A stretch of DNA of 64,000 nucleotides from Cupriavidus sp. EM10. Lineage in GTDB: Bacteria; Pseudomonadota; Gammaproteobacteria; Burkholderiales; Burkholderiaceae. The DNA lies in assembly GCF_018729255.1 (NCBI RefSeq), contig NZ_CP076062.1, positions 124,001-188,000 of the forward strand, given 5' to 3'. Shown here in pieces: positions 40,036-48,683 of this stretch. Both the position numbers and the translations under genes were made by a program. The notes below the pieces were generated by a model. It was given only the letters and a program-made list of their open reading frames with translations, searched no databases and was not told the origin of the DNA. Every line of letters begins with the position of its first letter. The first letter of the stretch is position 1.

Positions 40036-43000
40036 ATGTCGAGCCCACTCGCCGGCGGCGTACTGCCCGAATATGCCGAGCTTCATTGCCTCTCGAACTT
40101 TACGTTCCTGGAGGGCGCGTCCCGCGCCGAAGAACTCGTGGAGCGCGCGGCCGCACTCGGCTATAGCGCGATCGCCATCACAGATGAGTGCTCCCTCGCG
40201 GGTATTGTCCGCGCGCACACGGAAGCGAAGGCCCACGGACTGAAACTCGTCGTCGGCGCCTCCTTCCGTCTGGTCAACGCGGATGGCTCCCCTGCCCTTT
40301 CCATCGTCATACTGGCCCGCAACCGTGAGGGCTATGGCAACCTCTGCGAGCTCATCACGCTTGCCAGAATGCGCGCGTCGAAAGGCGCGTACTGGCTGAC
40401 GCCTCGCGATCTGGAAGCCCCTGACGAGCCATACGCCCATCTTCGTGGGATGCCCGACTGCCTCGTGCTGTTTGTGCCCGAGTACGCCGCCCCAGCCGAA
40501 ATGATCGCCGCGCAGGCGGCGTGGGTGTCCCGCACGTTCTCCGGGCGCGCGTGGATGGCATTGACGCTGCACTATCGGCCCTACGACGATCTGCATCGCG
40601 CAGCCGTCGAGCAGGCAGCGGCGGCGAACCATCTGCGCCTCGTCGCCGCTGGCCATGTGGCCATGCACGTCCGGTCACGCAAGCCTCTGCAGGACGTCAT
40701 GACTGCAATCCGGCTTGGCAAGCCGGTACCGGCATGCGGCTATGAGCTCTCGCCGAACGCTGAACGACATCTGCGATCGCGTCTTCGTTTGGCCAACATT
40801 TACCCGCACCGGCTCCTGACCGAGTCGCTCCATATTGCGAATCTCTGCCAGTTCTCCCTGGACGAGCTGCGCTACGAATACCCGGAGGAAGTCGTGCCGG
40901 ACGGAGTATCGCCGGCGGACTATCTACGCAGTGAAACCTACATCGGCGCGCACCGGCGCTTCCCAAAAGGCATCCCGCACAATGTGCAGGCGCAGATCGA
41001 GCATGAGCTCGCGCTCGTGCGCGACATGGACTACGAGCGGTATTTCCTGACCGTGTACGACCTGGTACGCTTCGCCCGCTCCAACGGGATTCTGTGTCAG
41101 GGCCGCGGCTCGGCCGCAAACTCGGCGGTGTGCTATTGCCTGGGCATCACCGAAGTGGATCCGGCGCGGGGCAATCTGCTGTTCGAGCGGTTCATCTCGA
41201 AAGAGCGTGGCGAGCCGCCCGACATCGACGTGGACTTTGAACACCAGCGACGCGAAGAGGTCATCCAGTATCTCTACTCGAAGTACGGCCGCGACCGGGC
41301 CGCGTTGGCCGCCGCGGTATCGACATACCGGCCACGTGGTGCGCTGCGCGAGTCAGGCAAGGCGCTCGGCGTCGATCCCGCGATCGTGGACATGGTGGCC
41401 AAGGCGCATCACTGGTTCGATAGCAAGGCGGATCTGCTGAAACGGTTTGAAGAGAGCGGCGTCGACACAGAGAGCGAACTCACACAGCGCTGGGCAAGCA
41501 TGGCCACGCAGCTGCTCGGCTTCCCGCGCCACTTGTCGCAGCACAGCGGCGGATTCGTCATTGCCCGGGGCAAGCTGTCACGGCTCGTCCCCATCGAGAA
41601 TGCCGCGATGCCAGACCGCAGCGTCATCCAGTGGGACAAGGACGACCTGGATGCCGTGGGACTACTGAAGGTCGACGTGCTTGCCCTCGGCATGCTCTCT
41701 GCGATCCATCGGGCCCTCGACCTTGTGTCCGAGCAACGCGGCGAGGTGTTCGAGTTGCAGGACATCCCGGCCGAAGATCCGGAGACCTACGAAATGCTGT
41801 GCCGCGCCGATAGCGTAGGCGTATTTCAGGTCGAATCCCGCGCGCAGATGTCGATGCTTCCGCGCCTGCGCCCGCAAACCTTCTACGATCTCGTCATCGA
41901 GGTCGCGATCGTGCGCCCCGGCCCGGTACAGGGCGGCATGGTGCATCCCTACCTGCGGCGCCGGCAGGGCAAGGAACCGGTAAGCTATCCCAGTCCGGAA
42001 ATGGAGGTGGCCCTGTCTCGGACGCTTGGCGTGCCGATCTTTCAGGAGCAGGTCATGCAGGTAGCGATGCTCGCGGCCGGCTTCTCTGCCGGCGAAGCTG
42101 ACCAGTTACGCCGTGCGATGGCCGCGTGGAAGCGCAAGGGCGGGCTGGAGCGATACTACGATCGCATTGTCAGCGGGATGCTCGAGCGCGGCTACGAGCG
42201 GGAGTTCGCCGAATCGATCTTCCAGCAGATCCAGGGCTTCGGCGAGTATGGATTTCCCGAGAGCCATGCCGCGAGTTTCGCCCTTCTTGTCTATGCCAGT
42301 GCCTGGCTCAAATGCCACGAGCCTGCCGCGTTCCTCTGCGCCTTGCTCAACAGCCAGCCGATGGGGTTTTACAGCCCGTCGCAGCTGGTGCAGGATGCCA
42401 AGCGCCATGGCGTCACCGTGCTGCCGGCAGACGTCGCTGTAAGTGGCTGGGATTCTTCGCTGGAGTCAAACGAAACAGGACCTCGCGTGCGCCTCGGGCT
42501 GTCGTTGGTGCGCGGCATGCGGGAAGAATCCGCGCGTCGCATCGAGACATGCCGCGCGGTGCGCAACTTCGACAGCGTCACCGATCTGGCGCGTCGAGCC
42601 GAGCTGGACCGCCACGACATGCAGGTACTCGCCGCCAGCGACGCACTGCGCACCCTCTCTGGGAATCGGCGTCAGGCATTGTGGGAAGCGTCGGCAGCCG
42701 TACCAGACAAAGATCTGCTCAAGGTCGCCGACTTGGCGGAGGAATCTCCCGCTTTGGTACCGCCGACCGAAGGCGAGACCATTCTCGGCGACTACCGATC
42801 TATGGGACTCACGCTGCAACGGCATCCCCTCGCGCTACTGCGCCGCCAGCTGGCCAGTAGACGGTTCGAGACCGCTGCGACGCTTGCTAGCTACGCCGAT
42901 CGGCAACTCGCACGCGGCGCCGGCATTGTGACGGTTCGGCAACGGCCCGGTACCGCCAAAGGCGTGTTGTTCCTGACAATCGAAGACGAGACCGGCAACG

Positions 43001-43185
43001 TGAACGTCATCGTGTGGCCGTCAGTCCTCGAAAAGTTTAGGAAGCAGATTCTCAACGCCTCTCTGCTGGGCGTCTACGGCCAATGGCAAGCCGATGGGGA
43101 TGTCCGGCATCTGGTGGCGCAATACGCCGTCGACCTTTCTCCCATGCTCGGTGCGCTGGATACCCGCAGCCGCAATTTCTGCTGA
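40036..43185 (+). CDS. dnaE2: Error-prone DNA polymerase III alpha subunit, DnaE2
   Basis: 1049 residues and intact, the usual length for DnaE2. N-terminal PHP domain (AELHCLSNFTFLEGASRAEE), then the polymerase core with ILCQGRGSAANSAVCYCLGI, ERGEPPDIDVDFEHQRREE (the catalytic aspartates), VRPGPVQGGMVHPYLRRRQG and GFGEYGFPESHAASFA. Near the C-terminus is an OB-fold (GIVTVRQRPGTAKGVLFLTI). It extends DNA past lesions as the catalytic part of the ImuA-ImuB-DnaE2 mutasome, under LexA control. It is the third gene of the operon. Confidence 0.97.
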   Translation: MSSPLAGGVLPEYAELHCLSNFTFLEGASRAEELVERAAALGYSAIAITDECSLAGIVRAHTEAKAHGLKLVVGASFRLVNADGSPALSIVILARNREGYGNLCELITLARMRASKGAYWLTPRDLEAPDEPYAHLRGMPDCLVLFVPEYAAPAEMIAAQAAWVSRTFSGRAWMALTLHYRPYDDLHRAAVEQAAAANHLRLVAAGHVAMHVRSRKPLQDVMTAIRLGKPVPACGYELSPNAERHLRSRLRLANIYPHRLLTESLHIANLCQFSLDELRYEYPEEVVPDGVSPADYLRSETYIGAHRRFPKGIPHNVQAQIEHELALVRDMDYERYFLTVYDLVRFARSNGILCQGRGSAANSAVCYCLGITEVDPARGNLLFERFISKERGEPPDIDVDFEHQRREEVIQYLYSKYGRDRAALAAAVSTYRPRGALRESGKALGVDPAIVDMVAKAHHWFDSKADLLKRFEESGVDTESELTQRWASMATQLLGFPRHLSQHSGGFVIARGKLSRLVPIENAAMPDRSVIQWDKDDLDAVGLLKVDVLALGMLSAIHRALDLVSEQRGEVFELQDIPAEDPETYEMLCRADSVGVFQVESRAQMSMLPRLRPQTFYDLVIEVAIVRPGPVQGGMVHPYLRRRQGKEPVSYPSPEMEVALSRTLGVPIFQEQVMQVAMLAAGFSAGEADQLRRAMAAWKRKGGLERYYDRIVSGMLERGYEREFAESIFQQIQGFGEYGFPESHAASFALLVYASAWLKCHEPAAFLCALLNSQPMGFYSPSQLVQDAKRHGVTVLPADVAVSGWDSSLESNETGPRVRLGLSLVRGMREESARRIETCRAVRNFDSVTDLARRAELDRHDMQVLAASDALRTLSGNRRQALWEASAAVPDKDLLKVADLAEESPALVPPTEGETILGDYRSMGLTLQRHPLALLRRQLASRRFETAATLASYADRQLARGAGIVTVRQRPGTAKGVLFLTIEDETGNVNVIVWPSVLEKFRKQILNASLLGVYGQWQADGDVRHLVAQYAVDLSPMLGALDTRSRNFC

Positions 43186-43240
43186 AGCGGCGAATCAATA
43201 CCCATGCGCCTTGATAGGATGGCGCACAACGGAGACCCAC

Positions 43241-43927
43241 ATGTGTGTGAACTACGCCCCCGTCCAAAGGCAGATCCTTCGCGATATCTTCGGGGTCGAG
43301 CCGCCGCCGGGCGAGTGGCGATCCGAAGCCTGGCCTGACTATCCAGCACCCATCATCCGCCGGGCCAATGACTCGGATGCGTGGGAGAGCGTGCTGGCGT
43401 CCTTCAGCATGGTGCCAAAGAAGGCGATCCCATCAGGCACTCGCTATTTCCCGACCGCCAATGCGAGAGTGGAGACGATCGGCCAGCTACGCTCGTTCGC
43501 GTCGCACTGGCGTGCGTGTCAATTCGCCCTCATTCCAGCAACTGCGTTCTTCGAGCCCAACTGGGAGACTGGCAAAGCGGTTCGGTGGAAGATTAGTGTT
43601 CCTGGCGGTGAACCATTCGCTATTGCCGGGCTCTGGCGCAAGTGGCCCGATGGCGCGGTGTCGTTCACGATGCCAACGCTCAATGCCGATAGCCACCCGT
43701 TGCTTCGCCGATTCCATAAGCCAGGAAGCGAGAAGCGCGCCGTGGTTGTATTGCCTAAAGGCGATTGGGATGAATGGCTGCATTGCAGAGACCCAGAGGT
43801 AGCTAGGACGCTCCTGCGACTCATGCCCTCCGACCTGCTAGTTGCACAGCCCGCCCCAATTCCACCCAAATCAGCTATCGCGCCACCATCTGGTCGCGAA
43901 ACAGACAATTCGAAAACCGGCACATGA
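43241..43927 (+). CDS. SRAP (YedK/HMCES-like) abasic-site protein
   Basis: 229 residues. Starts MCVNYAPVQRQ, so Cys2 is available as the residue that cross-links to abasic sites once Met1 is removed. FALIPATAFFEPNW provides the conserved asparagine/glutamate region, and FTMPTLNADSHPLLRRFH the conserved histidine. GGAGACCCAC precedes ATG 43241. SRAP proteins shield abasic sites in single-stranded DNA during replication. The position right after dnaE2, with a 55-bp gap, suggests that it is part of the damage-response island. Partial repeat sequence of its C-terminus follows at 44135. Confidence 0.9.
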   Translation: MCVNYAPVQRQILRDIFGVEPPPGEWRSEAWPDYPAPIIRRANDSDAWESVLASFSMVPKKAIPSGTRYFPTANARVETIGQLRSFASHWRACQFALIPATAFFEPNWETGKAVRWKISVPGGEPFAIAGLWRKWPDGAVSFTMPTLNADSHPLLRRFHKPGSEKRAVVVLPKGDWDEWLHCRDPEVARTLLRLMPSDLLVAQPAPIPPKSAIAPPSGRETDNSKTGT

Positions 43928-44133
43928 ACGAAGACAAAGGGAACGGGTGATTCGTCGCGCCTTACTAGGACTTTGAGAATCTGCATGCCGCGTCGGTTGA
44001 GGCCAAGTATGGCGAAGGCAGCTATACCAAGCCTGACGTCCGCTTCAAGGCGCAAGACACGCTCGTCGACGTACAAGCGCTCGTAGAGCTTTGCTCATCT
44101 TTCGGTACCGATGCGATCAACCGCGCAACTCGA
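43924..44133 (+). pseudogene. Small gene with two in-frame stop codons
   Basis: ATG 43924 overlaps the SRAP stop (ATGA). The frame reads MNEDKGNG, TGA, FVAPY, TAG, DFENLHAASVEAKYGEGSYT (shown in part) and VRFKAQDTLVDVQALVELCS. The downstream stretch is protein-like and in the same frame, so the two stops look like nonsense changes (for example Trp and Tyr codons) or combined indels. No family is recognised. It may be a decayed gene co-transcribed with the SRAP gene. Confidence 0.35.
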
Positions 44134-44134
44134 G

Positions 44135-44260
44135 TGGGACGATTGGCTGACCTGCCGCGATCCGGAGTAGGCGCGTACCTTCCTTCGCCTCTATCCTGCC
44201 GATGCCAAGGCGGCGGAGACTGCGCCGGTACCCACTCGGAAGAAAGCCGTCGACGCCTAG
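44135..44260 (+). pseudogene. Remnant of a second SRAP gene (C-terminal end)
   Basis: WDDWLTCRDPE, stop, ARTFLRLYPADAKAAETAPV corresponds to WDEWLHCRDPE-V-ARTLLRLMPSDLLVAQPAPI at the end of the intact SRAP protein 350 bases upstream. One codon is replaced by TAG. About 42 codons remain, ending KKAVDA. It is evidence of a former duplicate or of recombination between two related genes. Confidence 0.6.
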
Positions 44261-44718
44261 AGCGTGGGCCACTCGATTTTCTCTTGGGGTCCAGTCTCGT
44301 CCTCCCAGGAGATCTTCACCTGGAATTTCCGTTCCGCGAGCCCTAGGTGGGCAGTTGCAATCAGGTCCACCGCGCACTGCGGTTCCAGCCGCTCCAGCGG
44401 GAAGGTGCTGCGCACCTGTGACTCGACCAGAATGCTATTGCCGTCCACGAACTCGATGCGCACGTTCCTGGCAGCGGCCCGGCCCCGGTTGAAGACCTTG
44501 AAGCGCCTTTCGTTGGCACCGCGCATGGCAAACGCAGTGCTGACGTCAGCCTTTTTCTCTGCCGCTGCTTCCGCCTCCTCTCTGGCCAGCAGGCGCTCGT
44601 TCAGCATCTTCTGGCTCTGATTGACGGCCTTCTGCCGATGGTTGAAGAGCACCGACGCGCCGGTACCGACAACGGAAACGATCAGCGCCGCGGCTGCGAT
44701 GAAGTCGCTCTCAGTCAT
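44257..44718 (-). CDS. Single-span membrane protein, 153 aa
   Basis: An N-terminal hydrophobic segment (FIAAAALIVSVVGTGASVLF) is followed by a charged coiled-coil-like stretch (NQSQKMLNERLLAREEAEAA) and a beta-rich C-terminal domain (RRFKVFNRGRAAARNVRIEF). No family name can be given. Its ATG overlaps the stop of the zinc-ribbon gene upstream (ATGA), so the two make a coupled minus-strand pair. A role sensing or binding something at the membrane is possible, but unsupported. Confidence 0.6.
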   Translation of the reverse strand: MTESDFIAAAALIVSVVGTGASVLFNHRQKAVNQSQKMLNERLLAREEAEAAAEKKADVSTAFAMRGANERRFKVFNRGRAAARNVRIEFVDGNSILVESQVRSTFPLERLEPQCAVDLIATAHLGLAERKFQVKISWEDETGPQEKIEWPTL

Positions 44719-44981
44719 TTCAGCTTGAACCCCGACCCCTTGAAGATATTGGCGATCTCTTTCTTGATGTCAGCCACTACCTCTGCCTTCACTTCATCAA
44801 CATGGGCTTGTATGTGAGCACCGTTCTCACTGACAAGGTTCTCGCGGGAAATCTCGCGTCCGCAACGCGTGCACTTCAGCAGCTCCGGAACTGGCGCGTT
44901 CTCAACGTTAGCGAAGTCAGTGCCGCCACATGTGGGGCACTGCAGTTGGACTGTCCTGTCGTATTTTCCCTCTTGCAACAT
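44715..44981 (-). CDS. Zinc-ribbon protein, 88 aa
   Basis: MLQEGKYDRTVQLQCPTCGG and LLKCTRCGREIS provide two CxxC knuckles for zinc. The C-terminus is helical and charged (AHVDEVKAEVVADIKKEIANI). ATG 44981 is chosen for the AGGGATC site upstream. It is translationally coupled to the membrane protein at 44257. The function is unknown; the pair divides the repair island from the partition genes. Confidence 0.6.
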   Translation of the reverse strand: MLQEGKYDRTVQLQCPTCGGTDFANVENAPVPELLKCTRCGREISRENLVSENGAHIQAHVDEVKAEVVADIKKEIANIFKGSGFKLK

Positions 44982-45187
44982 TTCTGATCCCTCTGTGGTG
45001 TAGTTCGTCGGCCTGCACGGCACTACAACCATACCAGAAGGTCCGTGGCAGACACTTGCTCGACAGCGACCTGACCGCGTTGCTTCTGCTTTATGGTCGC
45101 CTCGTCAGATCCACCTGCCTAGATCAAAACCAGTGCGGCTCGTCAAGTGCCCTCTTTTTCACTTGGTAGCCAGCTGGGCGACCTGCT

Positions 45188-45228
45188 CTATATGGTATTG
45201 CATAGTTTTTTCCGCTCAAACCATATAG
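45188..45228 (+). promoter_or_regulatory. Inverted repeat upstream of parA
   Basis: CTATATGGT at 45188-45196 and ACCATATAG at 45220-45228, perfect 9-bp arms with 32 bp between their centres (about three helical turns). Two GTGACGTTT direct repeats follow (near 45231 and 45291). This is a likely operator for autoregulation of parAB. Confidence 0.55.
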
Positions 45229-45319
45229 AAAGTGACGTTTTTCCTTGCACCGCTACCATCTAGCCCCTAGAATCGGCTCAAGCTGCATTTTGTGACGTTT
45301 CATACTAGGAGGGTTGCCT

Positions 45320-46444
45320 ATGACCGCAACTGAGGTAGAAATCGATCCCTATCCCTATACGGACTTTGCGAGCCTGACATACCCGCCTCAGTTTGCTGCC
45401 GAAGCACTAGGGGTTAGCCCACAAACACTCAAGATCATCGAGCGCGACAACGACCTGAAGATTTCTCGGGTGCCCCGGGGGTCGGTCGAAGTCCGCAATT
45501 ATTCGCTGAACGATATCTTTCAGATCGCCCGAATCCGGCGAGAGAGCAAGCACATCAAGGGCTTCGCGCGGCCCATCACCATTTCGGTCTTCGTCCCGAA
45601 GGGCGGTACCGCGAAAACCACCACCACTTGCAACCTGGCCATTCAGTTTTCCCTGATGGGTTTGAAGGTGCTGGTGATCGACAATGATCAGCAAGCTGAC
45701 GTGTCGACCATGATGGGCTATGACCCTGACCTCACGGCTGAAGAACTCATTGACATGGGTATCCCTGGCGATAGGTCCATCAATGGGCACATCGGCAACC
45801 TGATGCGCGTTGGCAACTTCTACCAACCGATGTCCCTTGAAGAGGTGGTCAAGAAGCCCTTTGGTGAGCACGGCCCGCACCTAATCCCCGCGGAAGACTC
45901 GTTGGACGATATGGACTCTGCTCTGCGCAGCGCCAATGGCTCGGACTTCCGCTATTCGCTGTTCTTCGAGCAGGCTCGCACTGGCACCCTGCCCCACTGC
46001 AACTTGTCTAGCTATGACGTGATCATCATGGACAACGCGCCGGCGGGTTCGCTGCTCTCCCGAAACTCGATGGTGGCTGCGGACTTCTTGATCTGCCCGA
46101 TTCGCATGGACAAGTTCTCATTCCGGGCACTCTCCCGTCTGGCATTCCGGCTGGGTGAGTTCGCCAAGGATTTCAAGCGTGCGCCGGAGATTGTCGCGAT
46201 CCCCACAATGTACGTTCGCAACCGGCCGCGTGTTGAGCGGAACATGGCCAGCCTCATCAGCCTGTTTCCCGGTAAGGTCACTGAGAGCCGCTTGTACCAT
46301 TCGGAGGACTATTCCAAGAGCCTCGAGGACGGCGTTCCGCTGTCGCTCTGGCGCCCCGGCACTGAAAATTCGCTCGGGGCAATGCGGGAAGTCTTCGAGG
46401 AGTTGGTCGCGCGCATCCGCGCAGTTACGGAGGTCGCTAAATGA
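45320..46444 (+). CDS. parA: ParA partition ATPase (type Ia)
   Basis: 374 residues from ATG 45320, with AGGAGGG upstream. Residues 15-75 are an N-terminal helix-turn-helix (FAAEALGVSPQTLKIIERDN) of the kind that lets type Ia ParA bind its own promoter. The deviant Walker A is VPKGGTAKTTTTCNLA (near residue 92), followed by VLVIDNDQQADVSTMMGY and YDVIIMDNAPAGS. ParA forms nucleoid-bound gradients that move ParB-parS complexes. parB overlaps its stop (ATGA), and inverted repeats upstream suggest autoregulation. Confidence 0.93.
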   Translation: MTATEVEIDPYPYTDFASLTYPPQFAAEALGVSPQTLKIIERDNDLKISRVPRGSVEVRNYSLNDIFQIARIRRESKHIKGFARPITISVFVPKGGTAKTTTTCNLAIQFSLMGLKVLVIDNDQQADVSTMMGYDPDLTAEELIDMGIPGDRSINGHIGNLMRVGNFYQPMSLEEVVKKPFGEHGPHLIPAEDSLDDMDSALRSANGSDFRYSLFFEQARTGTLPHCNLSSYDVIIMDNAPAGSLLSRNSMVAADFLICPIRMDKFSFRALSRLAFRLGEFAKDFKRAPEIVAIPTMYVRNRPRVERNMASLISLFPGKVTESRLYHSEDYSKSLEDGVPLSLWRPGTENSLGAMREVFEELVARIRAVTEVAK

Positions 46445-47547
46445 AACAATCCCGACGCCTCGGCCACGATGCAGCGCGGCCGCCAGCCGCTGAGGCCCAG
46501 CCTCAGCACATCCAGGGGTTGTTGTACCCGCGGAGATGCCATCGGCCAATCTGAATCGGCCGATGGCAGAGATTCTGCGCGAACAGGGAATCTTGGACGA
46601 AGATCCCCTTGCCCCCCTTCCCCGCTGCAGAGCAAGCCGGCACCATCCGCTGCACCCGCTCCGGGTCCTTCGCCTCAGACGCCCCCCCTCTCCGGGGGTG
46701 CCGTGGGCGTAACCACCCCCAGAAGGCTCTGCACATCCCCATCGGATCTCAGCAGATGCTGCCGATGGACAAGATTGATGTCGGCCCACATCAGCCTCGG
46801 CTAGTCTTTGATCAAGACGCCCTAGCTTCGCTGACAAGCACCATTGATCTCGTTGGGCTGAACAATCCGATTACCGTCCGACGCAAGGAAGGCGGTCGTT
46901 TTGAGCTCATTGCCGGCGAGCGTCGTTTCAGGGCTTTCCAACTGAAGCACGAGTCATATATTCCGGGCTTTGTCCGTGACCTTAGCGAGAAGGAAGCCGC
47001 GATCCTCGCAATGACAGACAACGATGCCCGGGAAGACCTGTCTGATTTCGAACGCGCCCTGGGTTATCAGCGGCTACTGAAGTTGGGGCATTGCCTCAAC
47101 CAAATGGACATCTCCCGGTGCGTCGGTCGAAGCATGGCCACCGTCAGTCGGTGCTTGGCTTACTTCAAGTTGCCGCAGGTAGTGATCGACATGCTCACGC
47201 AAAACCCACGGCTGATTGGCACAAAGGTTGTGGCCGATTTCGTCGCGTTCCATGAACAGGGATGCACTGAACTGGTGACCGCGGCCGTTGTTAAGATAGA
47301 AAAGGGCTTGTCCCAAGAGAACGCCCTGAACTGGCTGAAGGCCGAGGCCCGGAAGCTCAAGAACCCGGCGGCTGTCGTGATACCACGCCGCCTGCAGATG
47401 TCCGGGAAACCAGTCGCTGACGCCAAGATCGACGGGCGTAACCTCATTCTGAAGTGTCCGAAAGACGTCAATCCGGAGCTGCTACTTCGCACGATCGAGA
47501 AGTTCCTCTCCGAAGCTGCTGCGGATGACCTTGAAGAGGCGGCATAG
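46441..47547 (+). CDS. parB: ParB centromere-binding protein (three frameshifts in the linker)
   Basis: About 370 residues from ATG 46441, overlapping the parA stop. MKQSRRLGHDAA start, then, after single-base deletions near 46520, 46615 and 46710, all beside C or G runs in the Pro-rich linker, MAEILREQGILDED and KPAPSAAPAPGPSPQTPP join the ParB core. The core reads MDKIDVGPHQPRLVFD, NPITVRRKEGGRFELIAGER, and a helix-turn-helix near MDISRCVGRSMATVSRCLAY. The C-terminal region may form the dimer and bind DNA. Seven identical palindromes follow the gene and are its likely parS sites. Confidence 0.88.
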
Positions 47548-47557
47548 CCTGGCTCGA

Positions 47558-48349
47558 TTTCACCGTGAAAAGCCCGCGCATGCGGGCTTTTTTTGCTCTC
47601 GACTAACTCCGCAGGGTGACTAGAGCACGAGTGCATTTCCGAAATCCTGGGCTAGAACGGACTAAGACTATCCCGAGCGCCCAGGGGAAAGCGCAGCGGT
47701 GAACTCACGGTAACACGCCGTGGGATTCGCGAGACTTTTCACCGTGAAAACTGGCTGGTGCGGGTATCCATTCGTGCCGCTCGCTCCACCGAGCGCTTTT
47801 CACGGTGAAATCTGCCGCGACGGTGCCGCGAGCGGAAGCCTCAAACACAGTAACGAGGAGCCTCAGAACACTGGTTGAACCCGGATTTCCGACTAATACT
47901 TCGCCGGGTGAACAGCCTCGTCCTCGAGGGCCAGTCGTCCATTGGAGCGGATTTCACGGTGAAAACCATCGCTGTGAATTGCGCCTCAGCGTCTGAAACC
48001 ATCGCCAACCTTCGGTGCGAACAGTGTTGTTTTCACGGTGAAAAGTCAAAAGGCAACAGAGCAAACATGTCCCCGTGGCCAGGGAAGCATTTCAGGAACG
48101 GCGAATTGATTGCAGCGGATTCTTCGGAGCGTTCCCGCAAGCAGGTCAAAGCGACCCCGAAAACTCCTACCGTTTCAGACGAAACCGTTCATAGCACTGA
48201 GTCGCGCAGCAATCGAACTCCAGCGCCCACTTTGAGCACGCCATCGCTCTGCACGCAGCTCACTTCACAATAGTTACACATTGCGTCACTCTGGCGACAC
48301 TGCGTTTTCACGGTGAAATCGACGGCTTCATTATTTTTCACGGTGAAAA
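47558..48349. repeat. parS: Cluster of seven parS-like palindromes
   Basis: TTTTCACGGTGAAAA (or its complement) occurs at 47558, 47736, 47797, 47951, 48030, 48305 and 48335; copies 1, 3, 4 and 6 have one changed end base. The palindrome has 7-bp arms around a single central G/C. Its position right after parB identifies it as the partition centromere. Copy 1 sits beside the parB terminator. No other gene is seen in 47595-48683. Confidence 0.85.
47569..47594 (+). terminator. Rho-independent terminator after parB
   Basis: AAGCCCGC / GCGGGCTT stem with a short loop and seven Ts. It overlaps the end of the first parS-like palindrome. Confidence 0.85.
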
Positions 48350-48683
48350 CGCTCGGGCTCGCGCAACGGGCATACATCCAACGTATTGCTACGTGTTGTG
48401 TAGTGATTATGCAATTGCAAGGCGCAGCGCGGTTCGCGAATGCCGGGAGTAACTTCTCGCTCGCTACTCCGACCACCTTAGCCTAGTCGGTCAAGCGTGA
48501 TCCGCTCGAGATTAGATGTCGGCCTGCCAAGGTTGCACTTAACAAGGACACCAAGAGTGAACACCTGGCATATCGAGAAAGAGGCGGGAGGTTTCGGGCC
48601 TCGCGTAGGGAAGCACTAGCAAGCTCGACGAACTAACTGCGCGCACTCTGGCGGCGGTCTTTCGCATGCGTGAGGAGGGGAGG

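Noticed and set aside
39328..40668. Minus-strand 446-codon frame opposite imuB and dnaE2
   Set aside because: High-GC coding sequence leaves open antisense frames; the plus strand carries clear ImuB and DnaE2 motifs.
43924..44346. Stop-codon read-through or selenocysteine gene
   Set aside because: There is no selenocysteine-insertion-like hairpin that I can identify and the TAG six codons later argues for decay.
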